DNA of 17,605 nucleotides from JAVKLU01 sp031538895 (lineage in GTDB: Bacteria; Pseudomonadota; Gammaproteobacteria; Burkholderiales; Burkholderiaceae), in assembly GCA_031538895.1 (NCBI GenBank), contig JAVKLU010000067.1, forward strand, positions 1-17,605, in the 5' to 3' direction. Positions 6,617-14,286 of the stretch are shown here, in pieces. The translations under genes were made by a program, and so were the position numbers. Positions within the stretch are counted from its first letter, which is position 1; every line of letters begins with the position of its first letter. The notes below the pieces were generated by a model. It ran no database searches. It worked only from the letters and a program-made list of their open reading frames with translations, and was not told the origin of the DNA.

Positions 6617-7561
6617 ATGGAGCAGTTTATTCAGCAGTTAGTCAATGGTTTGGTGACCGGCAGTATGTATGCGCTGATCGCACTAGGCTATACGATGGTG
6701 TATGGAATTTTGAACTTGATCAATTTTGCTCATGGCGATGTTTTGATGATCGGTGCAATGACCGCGATGACCGTGATCAAATTAACGCAAACCATTTTTC
6801 CGGATTGGCCAGGGTGGTTGTTATTTTGCACTGGACTCTTGGTTGCGACCCCTGTGTGTATTTTTTTAAATATTGGAATCGAACGATTCGCCTATCGACC
6901 TTTGCGTAATAAACCGCGTTTAGCCCCGCTGATCACCGCGATTGGTGTGGCGCTGTTATTGCAAGTGCTTGCTAAATTATTTTTTGGCACTAAAAATCAT
7001 ACCTTTCCTGATTTGTTGCCAACGGAATCAATCAATATTTTGTCGTTGTTTAATTTAGAAGTATTTGTGACCCCGACCAAAATCATTACCTTGATTTCTG
7101 CACTGATTGTGATGTTTGGTTTGATTATTTTGGTGGAAAAAACCAAAATGGGGCGAGCGATGCGCGCTACTGCAGAAAATCCAACAGTTGCTGGTTTGAT
7201 GGGCGTTAACACCAATCGCGTGATTTCATTTACCTTTGGTTTGGGCGCCGCACTGGCGGCTTTAGCTGGGTTGATGATTGCCGCTAATTATTCGATTGTG
7301 AATTTTTATATGGGTTTTTTACCCGGTCTTAAAGCATTTATCGCCGCAGTCTTGGGTGGTATCGGCAACATTTATGGTGCGATGTTGGGCGGTATTTTAT
7401 TAGGCGTTATCGAGTCGATGGGCGCGGGTTATATCGGTGATTTGACAGGAAACTTTTTGGGTAGCAATTACCAAGATATTTTTGCATTTATCGTGTTAAT
7501 CATTGTGCTGAGTTTCCGTCCTAACGGCATTATGGGTGAGCGTGTAGGGGATCGCGCTTAA
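6617..7561 (+). CDS. livH: Branched-chain amino acid ABC transporter permease LivH
   Basis: LivH is one of the two inner-membrane permeases of the high-affinity branched-chain amino acid importer. The 314-residue protein has about eight hydrophobic segments. It carries the family signature MVYGILNLINFAHGDVLMIG (27-46) and the cytoplasmic EAA-like loop RAMRATAENPTVAGLMGVNT, which contacts the ATPase subunits. AAGGAG (6603-6608) lies 8 nt before ATG 6617. The 85-nt region upstream contains a tandem CGCAGTACC pair (6552-6569) but no clear promoter. It starts a livHMGF operon; no livJ/livK-type binding protein gene is present. The transported substrate could be leucine, isoleucine or valine, or a related amide or urea as in some Liv-family systems. 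Confidence 0.95.
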   Translation: MEQFIQQLVNGLVTGSMYALIALGYTMVYGILNLINFAHGDVLMIGAMTAMTVIKLTQTIFPDWPGWLLFCTGLLVATPVCIFLNIGIERFAYRPLRNKPRLAPLITAIGVALLLQVLAKLFFGTKNHTFPDLLPTESINILSLFNLEVFVTPTKIITLISALIVMFGLIILVEKTKMGRAMRATAENPTVAGLMGVNTNRVISFTFGLGAALAALAGLMIAANYSIVNFYMGFLPGLKAFIAAVLGGIGNIYGAMLGGILLGVIESMGAGYIGDLTGNFLGSNYQDIFAFIVLIIVLSFRPNGIMGERVGDRA

Positions 7562-7592
7562 GCTATTTTGATCAATTCACTGAGCGTACAAA

Positions 7593-7658
7593 TCTTGGCA
7601 AAATGCGGCTATTCACAATCATTAAATCGGTTTGGTGAGTAAGGGCAGTTTGCCAAGA
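7593..7658 (+). repeat. Long imperfect stem-loop between livH and livM
   Basis: Three nested pairings share one axis. The outer arm TCTTGGCAAA (7593-7602) pairs with TTTGCCAAGA (7649-7658), 10 perfect pairs. TGC (7604-7606) pairs with GCA (7645-7647). TATTCAC (7610-7616) pairs with GTGAGTA (7635-7641), 7 pairs including one G-U. That is 20 pairs in two 24-nt arms around an 18-nt loop. No U-run follows, so it is unlikely to terminate transcription. It begins 32 nt after the livH stop and ends 15 nt before the livM ribosome binding site (AAGGAG, 7674-7679). Confidence 0.7.
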
Positions 7659-7687
7659 GATATTAAAAAAATTAAGGAGCATTGGGT

Positions 7688-8854
7688 ATGAATGAAATAA
7701 TGAAGTGGTTGAAAAAAAATCCGTATTGGGCCCTTGCGTTTATCACAGTGGCTTTGTTTTTTGTACCCTTCATTGCCGCTTTGGGCGGGAATGCGTGGGT
7801 ACGAATTATTGATTCGGCCTTGTTATATGTAATCTTGGCTTTGGGGCTCAATATCGTCGTTGGTTACGCCGGTTTGCTGGATTTAGGTTATATCGCGTTT
7901 TACGCGGTGGGTGCTTATGTCACAGGCTTGTTGGCTTCTCCACAAATGGCGGTGGTCATGGCATCGTTTGCTGATCAGTATCCGATGATCGGTGATTTCT
8001 TGGTTACGGTGCTAGGCGCACAAGTCGCTCAAGACGGATTACATTTATCAATCTGGGTCATCATTCCTTTGGGCGCATTGTTCGCGGCCTTAGCGGGCGC
8101 AGTCCTAGGCGCACCGACTTTAAAACTGCGCGGTGATTATTTAGCCATTGTGACTTTGGGTTTTGGTGAAATTGTTCGGATTTTTACTAACAACTTAAAC
8201 GCGCCAGTCAATATCACTAATGGGCCCCAAGGGATTGACCGAATCGACGGCGTACATTTATTCGGCGTTGATTTTGCCGGAGTCGGCAACGAAGTCAGCG
8301 TGTTTGGCATGACCTTGCATCCGACACAGGTCTATTACTACTTGTTCTTATTCCTCACCATCATCACGATTATTCTGTGCCTGCGTTTGCAAAATTCGCG
8401 ATTGGGTCGGGCGTGGATGGCGATTCGTGAAGATGAAGTCGCGGCCAAATCCATGGGGATTAACACACGCAACGTCAAGTTATTGGCGTTTGCGATGGGG
8501 GCGAGTTTTGGCGGAGTCTCAGGTGCTTTATTCGCTTCGTTCCAACAATTTATTTCACCCGAGTCTTTTGTTTTGCCAGAATCAATTGTGATTTTGGCGA
8601 TGGTGGTGTTAGGTGGAATGGGACACGTTCCAGGCGTGGTATTAGGTGCGTTGTTATTGGCGTCCTTGCCTTTGGTGTTGTTATACGTGCCAACAGTCGA
8701 TTTAGGTTTTATACAAATTGATCGCGTCGTTGTTCGCGAAATGGTTTTTGCCTTAGCGATGATTTTTACCATGTTGTATCGTCCTTACGGTTTGTGGCCC
8801 GCGCCCAAACATGGCATTAAGTCCAGTGACGCTGAAAAAGGAGACACAAAATGA
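7688..8854 (+). CDS. livM: Branched-chain amino acid ABC transporter permease LivM
   Basis: This is the second Liv permease, 388 residues with about ten hydrophobic segments. It shows the signature LNIVVGYAGLLDLGYIAFYA near residue 55, LRGDYLAIVTLGFGEIVRI near 150-168 and the EAA-like loop AIREDEVAAKSMGINTRNVK near 245. Together with LivH it forms the translocation pore. I chose ATG 7688 because AAGGAG (7674-7679) lies 8 nt upstream; the in-frame TTG at 7682 is only 2 nt from it. The stop overlaps the livG start (ATGA at 8851-8854), which indicates coupled translation. The 126-nt gap before this gene holds the stem-loop at 7593-7658. The call is secure. Confidence 0.95.
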   Translation: MNEIMKWLKKNPYWALAFITVALFFVPFIAALGGNAWVRIIDSALLYVILALGLNIVVGYAGLLDLGYIAFYAVGAYVTGLLASPQMAVVMASFADQYPMIGDFLVTVLGAQVAQDGLHLSIWVIIPLGALFAALAGAVLGAPTLKLRGDYLAIVTLGFGEIVRIFTNNLNAPVNITNGPQGIDRIDGVHLFGVDFAGVGNEVSVFGMTLHPTQVYYYLFLFLTIITIILCLRLQNSRLGRAWMAIREDEVAAKSMGINTRNVKLLAFAMGASFGGVSGALFASFQQFISPESFVLPESIVILAMVVLGGMGHVPGVVLGALLLASLPLVLLYVPTVDLGFIQIDRVVVREMVFALAMIFTMLYRPYGLWPAPKHGIKSSDAEKGDTK

Positions 8855-9624
8855 GCGTGCCTATGTTGCAGTTAAAAAACGTATCCAAACGCTTTGGCGG
8901 ATTACAAGCCTTAACCGATGTCTCTTTGAGCGTCGCCAAAGGATCAATTTATGGTTTGATTGGCCCTAATGGTGCTGGTAAAACGACTTTGTTTAATGTG
9001 ACCACCGGATTGTATCAAGCGGATGAAGGAGCTTTTTTATTGGACGGTAAACCTTATCGTACTTCGGCGCCACATTTGTTAGCCGGTCAAGGAATTGCGC
9101 GAACTTTCCAAAACATTCGCTTGTTTGGACAAATGAGTGCTCTTGAAAATGTGATGGTGGGTCGTCATGTCCGTTCGAAGGGAGGCGCGTGGGGGGCGAT
9201 GTTGCGCACGCCAGCGACTCAACGAGAGGAAATCTCAATTCGAGTCAAAGCGCAAGAGCTGTTAGATTTTGTGGGGATTGGACAGATGGCCAACAATATC
9301 GCCAGTACTTTGTCCTATGGTCACCAACGCCGTTTGGAAATTGCTAGAGCACTGGCGACCGAGCCTAAATTACTAGCGCTTGATGAACCTGCTGCTGGGA
9401 TGAACTCTAGTGAGAAAAAAGAATTGCAAGAGTTATTGAAAAAAATCAAAGCATTGGGAATCACGATTTTGTTGATTGAACACGATGTTAAATTGATGAT
9501 GAGCTTGTGTGATCGAATTAGCGTATTGGATTACGGCAAATGTATTGCTGAAGGTTTGCCCGGAGAAATTCAAAGCAATGCGGCGGTGATTGAAGCGTAT
9601 TTAGGAGGAGGCGCACATGCGTAA
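8851..9624 (+). CDS. livG: Branched-chain amino acid ABC transporter ATP-binding protein LivG
   Basis: LivG is one of the two ATPase subunits that power the Liv importer at the cytoplasmic face. The 257-residue product has Walker A GPNGAGKT (38-45), a Q-loop with RTFQNIRLF (84-92, typical of LivG), the ABC signature LSYGHQRR (154-161), Walker B LLALDEP (174-180) and switch histidine H211. The PAAGMN stretch after Walker B and the ending IEAYLG are also LivG-like. The start ATG 8851 overlaps the livM stop and has AAGGAG (8838-8843) 7 nt upstream. The 3' end encodes GGA-GGA-GGC, which doubles as the livF ribosome binding site. Confidence 0.96.
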   Translation: MSVPMLQLKNVSKRFGGLQALTDVSLSVAKGSIYGLIGPNGAGKTTLFNVTTGLYQADEGAFLLDGKPYRTSAPHLLAGQGIARTFQNIRLFGQMSALENVMVGRHVRSKGGAWGAMLRTPATQREEISIRVKAQELLDFVGIGQMANNIASTLSYGHQRRLEIARALATEPKLLALDEPAAGMNSSEKKELQELLKKIKALGITILLIEHDVKLMMSLCDRISVLDYGKCIAEGLPGEIQSNAAVIEAYLGGGAHA

Positions 9625-10342
9625 TATCATGTTAGAAGTTAAAAATTTATCGGTGCATTACGGTGGAATTTGTGCCGTTCGAGAAGTTAATTTACAAGTT
9701 GCAGAAGGAGAGTTAGTGACCTTGATTGGTGCTAATGGTGCGGGTAAATCAACGACCTTAAAAGCGATTACCGCGTCGCAAGTTGAATCGGCAAAAGTCA
9801 CCGGCAGTATTGCGTATTTGGGGCAGGACATCAGCACATTGCCGATCGCTAAACGCGCCGCGCAAGGACTGGTTTTAGTTCCTGAAGGTCGTGGAATTTT
9901 GACGCGCATGACGGTGCTGGAAAATCTGCACATGGGCGCATATCTGCGTGACGATAAAGAAGGTGTTGAAGCAGATATTGAAAAAATGTTTGGCCTGTTC
10001 CCGCGCTTAAAAGAACGGGCGCAGCAATTGGCCGGAACTTTATCGGGTGGTGAACAACAAATGTTAGCTATGACGCGCGCCTTGATGTTGCAACCTAAGC
10101 TCTTGTTGTTAGATGAGCCTTCAATGGGTCTCTCGCCCATCATGGTTGAAAAAGTCTTTGAAGTGGTGCAAATGATTGCGTCCCAAGGCGTGACCGTGTT
10201 ATTAGTCGAACAAAATGCGAAGCTCGCGCTGAAAATTTCGCAACGTGCGTATGTGATGGAGTCAGGCGCGGTGACGATTGAAGGTAACTCCTCGCAGTTG
10301 TTGAATGATGAGCGAATTCGTCGCGCGTATTTAGGCGAATAA
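9617..10342 (+). CDS. livF: Branched-chain amino acid ABC transporter ATP-binding protein LivF
   Basis: LivF is the second Liv ATPase, 241 residues. It contains Walker A GANGAGKS (38-45), VPEGRGIL (88-95, typical of LivF), the signature LSGGEQQ (142-148), Walker B LLLLDEPSMGL (162-172) and VEQN (197-200). The switch histidine is replaced by Gln199, which is normal for LivF and not a defect. ATG 9617 starts inside livG, giving an 8-nt overlap, with AGGAGG 5-8 nt upstream; ATG 9629 is a less likely alternative. It is the last gene of the operon, ending 41 nt before a strong terminator stem. Confidence 0.96.
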   Translation: MRNIMLEVKNLSVHYGGICAVREVNLQVAEGELVTLIGANGAGKSTTLKAITASQVESAKVTGSIAYLGQDISTLPIAKRAAQGLVLVPEGRGILTRMTVLENLHMGAYLRDDKEGVEADIEKMFGLFPRLKERAQQLAGTLSGGEQQMLAMTRALMLQPKLLLLDEPSMGLSPIMVEKVFEVVQMIASQGVTVLLVEQNAKLALKISQRAYVMESGAVTIEGNSSQLLNDERIRRAYLGE

Positions 10343-10383
10343 GGAGTTCAGTGCTGAGTGTGCAGTTGGAAAATGCTGACTCT

Positions 10384-10421
10384 AAAAAGGCGATGTTCTT
10401 ATTTAGAACATCGCCTTTTTT
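10384..10421. terminator. Strong bidirectional intrinsic terminator between livF and prpD
   Basis: AAAAAGGCGATGTTCT (10384-10399) pairs perfectly over 16 bp with AGAACATCGCCTTTTT (10405-10420), with a five-base loop TATTT. A T-run follows on the plus strand and, by symmetry, on the minus strand. It sits between convergent livF (+) and prpD (-) and can serve both. Confidence 0.92.
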
Positions 10422-10428
10422 AATTCCA

Positions 10429-10458
10429 GTGGTGATTAGAACTGCCTTTAATCACCAC
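10429..10458. repeat. Second inverted repeat beside the terminator
   Basis: GTGGTGATTA (10429-10438) and TAATCACCAC (10449-10458) form a perfect 10-bp stem around a 10-nt loop. It lies just inside the prpD 3' untranslated region, 20 nt past the prpD stop. There is no T-run on either side. It may stabilise the prpD transcript end or assist termination. Confidence 0.55.
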
Positions 10459-10478
10459 CCATTTTTAAATTATTAGAA

Positions 10479-11933
10479 CTAATTTTTAGCGTACAAATCC
10501 ACGTATTCATGAACTGGCATGGCTTCAAGACTTGCTTGATTGTTTGATGCTTCCCAAATTGCCGCTTGTTGTTTCGCGGGAAAAACACGCGCCAAGTTGG
10601 TTTTAAATTTGGCTTCCAACAAGGGAATACCGTCTTTACGACGACGCGCGTGACCAATGGGATATTCAACCACGACTTCAGGTAATACGCTGCCGTCTTT
10701 GAATTCAAGCGTTAAGGCGTTGGCGATTGAACGTTTGGCGGGATCGTGATAGTCCTTAGTGAATTGAGGATCTTCGACACAATTAATCACATCACGCAGC
10801 ACATCAATACGCGCGTCGTTGGCGATTTCATTCTCGTAATCTTGTGCGGTTAAACGACCAAAAATTAAAGGCACTGCTACCATGTATTGAATGCAATGAT
10901 CGCGATCAGCAGGATTGTCCAAGGGGCCTTTTTTATCGATGATGCGGATACAGGCTTCGTGGGTGCGAATGGTGATTTTTTTGATGTCGGCAACCGTTTT
11001 CCCTTTTTTCTGCAAGGTTTGATGCAAAGTCATCGCCGCTTCAACCGCTGTTTGCGAATGGAACTCGGCGGGGAATGAGATTTTGAACAATACGTTTTCC
11101 ATCACATAACTGCCGTAAGGGCGTTGGAATTTAAAGGCTTGACCTTTAAACGACACGTCATAAAAACCCCATGTTTTAGCCGACAAGACCGATGGATAAC
11201 CCATTTCGCCAGTTTTCGCAATCAATGCCAAGCGTACGGCGCGACTGGTCGCATCGCCTGCCGCCCAGCTTTTACGTGAACCTGTATTGGGTGCGTGGCG
11301 ATAAGTGCGCAAAGATTGACCATCCACCCATGCTAATGACACTGCGTTAATGACTTCATCGCGTGAGAGGCCAAGCATTTGCGCGACGACCGCAGTGGAG
11401 GCCACTTTGACCAACAATACGTGATCTAAACCGACTTTATTGAACGAGTTTTCGAGTGCGATACAACCTTGAATTTCGTGCGCTTTAATCATTCCAGTTA
11501 ACACCGTTTTCATCGTCAGTGGTTTGTTACCGACCGCGACTGCATTGCGTGACAACCAATCAGCTACCGCCAAAATACCACCCAAGTTATCCGAAGGATG
11601 ACCCCATTCAGCAGCTAACCAAGTGTCGTTAAAGTCTAACCAGCGAATCATTGCGCCGATGTTGAACGCCGCTTGTACGGGGTCTAATTGATAAGGTGTT
11701 CCTGGAACTTTCGCACCGTTTGGTACCACGGTCCCGGGAACAATTGGCCCCATCAATTTGGTGCAAGCCGGGTAAGTTAAGGCTTCCAAGCCGCAACCCA
11801 AAGTGTCGATTAAGCAATGACGCGCTGTTTCGTAAGCGACTGCATTTTTGATTTCATAATTCAAAACGTAATCAGCGATGTCAATCAAGACTTGATCGGG
11901 TTGTGGTCTAACGTTAGAGATGTGTGCAGACAT
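10479..11933 (-). CDS. prpD: 2-methylcitrate dehydratase PrpD
   Basis: PrpD removes water from 2-methylcitrate to give 2-methyl-cis-aconitate, the second step of the methylcitrate cycle. It belongs to the iron-sulfur-independent MmgE/PrpD family. The length of 484 residues matches E. coli PrpD (483). Recognisable blocks include RHCLIDTLGCGLEAL (38-52), the substrate region MIRWLDFNDTWLAAEWGHPS (95-114) followed by DNLGGILAVAD, and a C-terminal GHARRRKDGIPLLEAKF. It is the third gene in a prpB-prpC-prpD order, 49 nt after prpC. With prpD present, no acnD/prpF pair is expected, and none is seen. The leader lacks a Shine-Dalgarno sequence and is pyrimidine-rich. The assignment is secure. Confidence 0.96.
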   Translation of the reverse strand: MSAHISNVRPQPDQVLIDIADYVLNYEIKNAVAYETARHCLIDTLGCGLEALTYPACTKLMGPIVPGTVVPNGAKVPGTPYQLDPVQAAFNIGAMIRWLDFNDTWLAAEWGHPSDNLGGILAVADWLSRNAVAVGNKPLTMKTVLTGMIKAHEIQGCIALENSFNKVGLDHVLLVKVASTAVVAQMLGLSRDEVINAVSLAWVDGQSLRTYRHAPNTGSRKSWAAGDATSRAVRLALIAKTGEMGYPSVLSAKTWGFYDVSFKGQAFKFQRPYGSYVMENVLFKISFPAEFHSQTAVEAAMTLHQTLQKKGKTVADIKKITIRTHEACIRIIDKKGPLDNPADRDHCIQYMVAVPLIFGRLTAQDYENEIANDARIDVLRDVINCVEDPQFTKDYHDPAKRSIANALTLEFKDGSVLPEVVVEYPIGHARRRKDGIPLLEAKFKTNLARVFPAKQQAAIWEASNNQASLEAMPVHEYVDLYAKN

Positions 11934-11982
11934 AGATAGTTAAAAGAGAGAATTAAAAAGTAAAAAAAAGATACACCGCCAA

Positions 11983-13131
11983 TTAAATACGTTCGCGCAG
12001 AGGGACAAAAGTTTGATTGTCTGGGCCGATGTAATTGGCGTTAGGACGAATAATTTTGTTATCAATACGTTGTTCGATAATGTGAGCACTCCAGCCACTG
12101 GTGCGGGCAATCACAAACAAGGGGGTAAACATGGCAGTGGGAATTCCCATCATGTGATAAGACACCGCCGAGAACCAATCCAAATTGGGAAACATTTTTT
12201 TGCTGTCCCACATGACCGATTCCAAGCGATCAGCAATATCAAACATTTTCATTGATTGCGCTTCTTGTGACAGATTGCGCGCGACTTCTTTAATCACTTT
12301 ATTGCGTGGATCACTGATGGTGTAAACCGGATGACCAAAGCCGATGACCACTTCTTTATTAGCGACACGCGCACGAATATCGGCTTCGGCTTCGTCTGGA
12401 TTGGCGTAACGTTTCTGGACTTCAAACGCGACTTCGTTTGCACCGCCATGTTTGGGGCCGCGCAAGGCGCCGATACCCCCAACGATTGCCGAAAAAATAT
12501 CTGAACCTGTACCGGTAATAACTCGACTGGTAAAGGTTGAGGCATTGAATTCGTGTTCAGCGTACAAATTCAGAGAAACGTGCATCGCTTTGATCCAGCT
12601 TGGTGGTGGAGCTTTGCCGTGGAGCAAATGCAAGAAGTGACCGCCGATGGAGTCATCATCCGTTTCCAGGTCAATGCGTTTGCCGTTGTGCGTAAAGTGA
12701 TACCAATACAAAAGCATCGAACCCAAGCTTGCCATTAAGCGATCGGCGATTCCACGCGCATCAGGCAAATTGTGATCGTCTTTTTCTGGCATGACGCAAC
12801 CTAAAGCGGACACTCCTGTACGCATCACATCCATCGGATGGGTTGCGGCGGGGAGGGCTTCCAAAATCAGTTTGACTGATTGCGGAATACCGCGCAGAGA
12901 ATGCAGTTTTTGCTTATAGCTGCGCAGTTCTGCTACCGTCGGCAAGTGGTCGTACACGAGTAGATGCGCGATTTCTTCAAATTCGCAAGTGCTTGCAATA
13001 TCTAAAATATCGTAACCACGGTAGTGCAAATCATTGCCGTTTTGACCCACGGTACACAAGGCGGTATTGCCTGCAACGACGCCAGAGAGGGCGACTGATT
13101 TTTTAACTTTTGGGGCTGGAGAATCGCTCAT
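11983..13131 (-). CDS. prpC: 2-methylcitrate synthase PrpC
   Basis: PrpC condenses propionyl-CoA with oxaloacetate to 2-methylcitrate, the entry step of the methylcitrate cycle. The 382-residue protein has the short type II-like citrate synthase fold. It shows SGVVAGNTALCTVGQNGNDL near 16-35, AEHEFNAST (191-199), the active-site histidines in GPKHGGAN (225-232, H228) and GFGHPVYT (264-271, H267), and catalytic Asp318 in PNLDWFSAVSYHMMG. The ending SGWSAHIIEQR (345-355) and the prp neighbours favour methylcitrate over citrate synthase. ATG 13131 is chosen over TTG 13137. Neither has a Shine-Dalgarno sequence, and the leader is rich in C and T. It starts 52 nt after the prpB stop, so they are probably co-transcribed. 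Confidence 0.95.
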   Translation of the reverse strand: MSDSPAPKVKKSVALSGVVAGNTALCTVGQNGNDLHYRGYDILDIASTCEFEEIAHLLVYDHLPTVAELRSYKQKLHSLRGIPQSVKLILEALPAATHPMDVMRTGVSALGCVMPEKDDHNLPDARGIADRLMASLGSMLLYWYHFTHNGKRIDLETDDDSIGGHFLHLLHGKAPPPSWIKAMHVSLNLYAEHEFNASTFTSRVITGTGSDIFSAIVGGIGALRGPKHGGANEVAFEVQKRYANPDEAEADIRARVANKEVVIGFGHPVYTISDPRNKVIKEVARNLSQEAQSMKMFDIADRLESVMWDSKKMFPNLDWFSAVSYHMMGIPTAMFTPLFVIARTSGWSAHIIEQRIDNKIIRPNANYIGPDNQTFVPLRERI

Positions 13132-13183
13132 AGTCAATCATATAAAAAAAGAAAAGAGGGTGTTTCAGAACAATGTTGTCAGC

Positions 13184-14068
13184 TTATTTTTTAGTGGCAA
13201 ACAATTCATCTAAACGACGTTCGTAATCGTGATAAGCAATGCGATCGTAAAGTTCCATACGTGTTTGCATTAAATGAATTACGTTTTGCTGCGTGCCGTC
13301 TTTGCGCACTGCTTCGTACACTGACTCTGCGGCGCGGTTCATCGCACGAAAGGCCGATAAGGGATACAAGACCATCCCAACCCCCACGCCTTTAAGTTCG
13401 ACAGTGGTAAAAAGAGGGGTCGCACCAAACTCGGTGATATTGGCCAGAATCGGCACATTGACGGCTTTGGCAAATTTTTCATACATCGCCAAATCAGTGA
13501 TCGCTTCTGGAAAAATCGCATCTGCACCTGCTTCGACAAATGCGACTGCACGCTCAATTGCGGCGTCTAGACCTTCAACCGCAATCGCATCGGTACGCGC
13601 CATGATGACGAATTGATCGTCAGTACGCGCATCAACTGCGGCTTTGACGCGGTCTATCATTTCTTGTTTGGTGACGATTTCTTTATTAGGGCGGTGGCCG
13701 CAGCGTTTAGCGCCGACTTGATCTTCGATATGCATCGCGGCAACGCCTGCTTTAATCATCGCGCGTGTAGTCCGAGCAACGTTAAACGCTGATGCGCCAA
13801 AACCGGTATCAACGTCAACCAATAAAGGGACAGGGCACACGTCGGTAATTCGTCGGGCATCGGTGAGAACATCGTCTAAGTTTGAAATACCCAAATCAGG
13901 CAGCCCCAAAGAGCCAGCCGCAACACCACCACCTGATAGATAAATCGCTTTAAATCCGGCACGTTGCGCGAGCAAGGCGTGATTGGCGTTAATGGTTCCG
14001 ATGATTTGCAGCGGTGATTCTTGAACTAATGCGGCACGAAATCGTGCACCAGGAGAGGTTTGAGGCAT
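13184..14068 (-). CDS. prpB: 2-methylisocitrate lyase PrpB
   Basis: PrpB cleaves 2-methylisocitrate to pyruvate and succinate, closing the methylcitrate cycle. The 294-residue protein is almost colinear with E. coli PrpB. It shows GTINANHALLAQRAGFKAIY (24-43), SGGGVAAGSLGLPDLG (45-60), the metal-binding aspartates in LLVDVDTGFG (82-91; D85, D87) and the catalytic loop KRCGHRPNK (121-129, Cys123). The isomerase-superfamily Mg2+ site is intact. It is the first gene of prpBCD. Its leader has no ribosome binding site but is U-rich, and further upstream lie three G-tract repeats and a nested dyad. The 218-nt gap before it suggests its own promoter, though no convincing -35/-10 pair or sigma54 site was found. 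Confidence 0.96.
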   Translation of the reverse strand: MPQTSPGARFRAALVQESPLQIIGTINANHALLAQRAGFKAIYLSGGGVAAGSLGLPDLGISNLDDVLTDARRITDVCPVPLLVDVDTGFGASAFNVARTTRAMIKAGVAAMHIEDQVGAKRCGHRPNKEIVTKQEMIDRVKAAVDARTDDQFVIMARTDAIAVEGLDAAIERAVAFVEAGADAIFPEAITDLAMYEKFAKAVNVPILANITEFGATPLFTTVELKGVGVGMVLYPLSAFRAMNRAAESVYEAVRKDGTQQNVIHLMQTRMELYDRIAYHDYERRLDELFATKK

Positions 14069-14109
14069 GATGTATAAGAAAAAATAAAACGTTCAGAATG
14101 GAATGTGAA

Positions 14110-14139
14110 GGGGATTTAAAAGGGGGGCTGAAAAGGGGG
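14110..14139. repeat. Three phased G-tracts (AAAAGGGGG repeats) upstream of prpB
   Basis: On the plus strand, G-runs occur at 14110-14113, 14122-14127 and 14135-14139, the last two each preceded by AAAA, spaced 12-13 nt. On the prp coding strand this reads as CCCC-TTTT blocks. The set lies 42-71 nt before the prpB start, where a regulator or promoter-proximal element would be expected. Confidence 0.5.
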
Positions 14140-14166
14140 CACAATTTGATCGCGTTCTATGAAAAT

Positions 14167-14207
14167 GCCGCACTGGACCGATTAGCCCTAATTGTCTGAA
14201 GTGCGGC
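14167..14207. promoter_or_regulatory. Nested dyad upstream of prpB (operator or nmo terminator)
   Basis: GCCGCACT (14167-14174) pairs with AGTGCGGC (14200-14207). Inside, on almost the same axis (14187), ATTAG-CC-CTAAT (14181-14192) forms a second palindrome. It lies about 100 nt before prpB and about 80 nt after the nmo stop. On the minus strand the outer stem is followed by ATTTTC, so weak termination of nmo is possible. The common centre of two palindromes also fits an operator for a dimeric regulator. Confidence 0.45.
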
Positions 14208-14286
14208 TTACGCCTTGATTACCGTTGAACTGATGATATTTTGAAATGGTTCACTCAATCAATCAGGCAATCGATTATTGAGTGCG

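Noticed and set aside
8338..8772. 144-codon frame antisense to livM
   Set aside because: Its Thr/Asn/Ala-rich composition is a by-product of the livM membrane codons; no family resemblance.
9617..10342. Missing switch histidine in LivF as a sign of inactivation
   Set aside because: Gln at this position is normal in LivF proteins, and all other ATPase motifs are intact.
10448..10708. Open frame of 86 codons on the minus strand at the prpD 3' end
   Set aside because: It overlaps the well-supported prpD coding frame and starts inside it; it is a shadow frame.
14069..14166. sigma54 promoter for prpBCD as in enteric bacteria
   Set aside because: I looked for TGGCAC-N5-TTGC spacing on the minus strand and did not find it; a sigma70 match (TTGTGC-17-TTTTAA) was too weak to list.
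14199..14207. AAGTGCGGC resembles the Pasteurellaceae DNA uptake sequence AAGTGCGGT
   Set aside because: The last base differs, gene content is betaproteobacterial, and too few copies occur here to suggest an uptake repeat. A genome-wide count would settle it.
14252..14284. Inverted repeat CACTCAAT/ATTGAGTG beside the nmo stop codon
   Set aside because: Eight AT-rich pairs with a 17-nt loop and no U-run; too weak to call a terminator.
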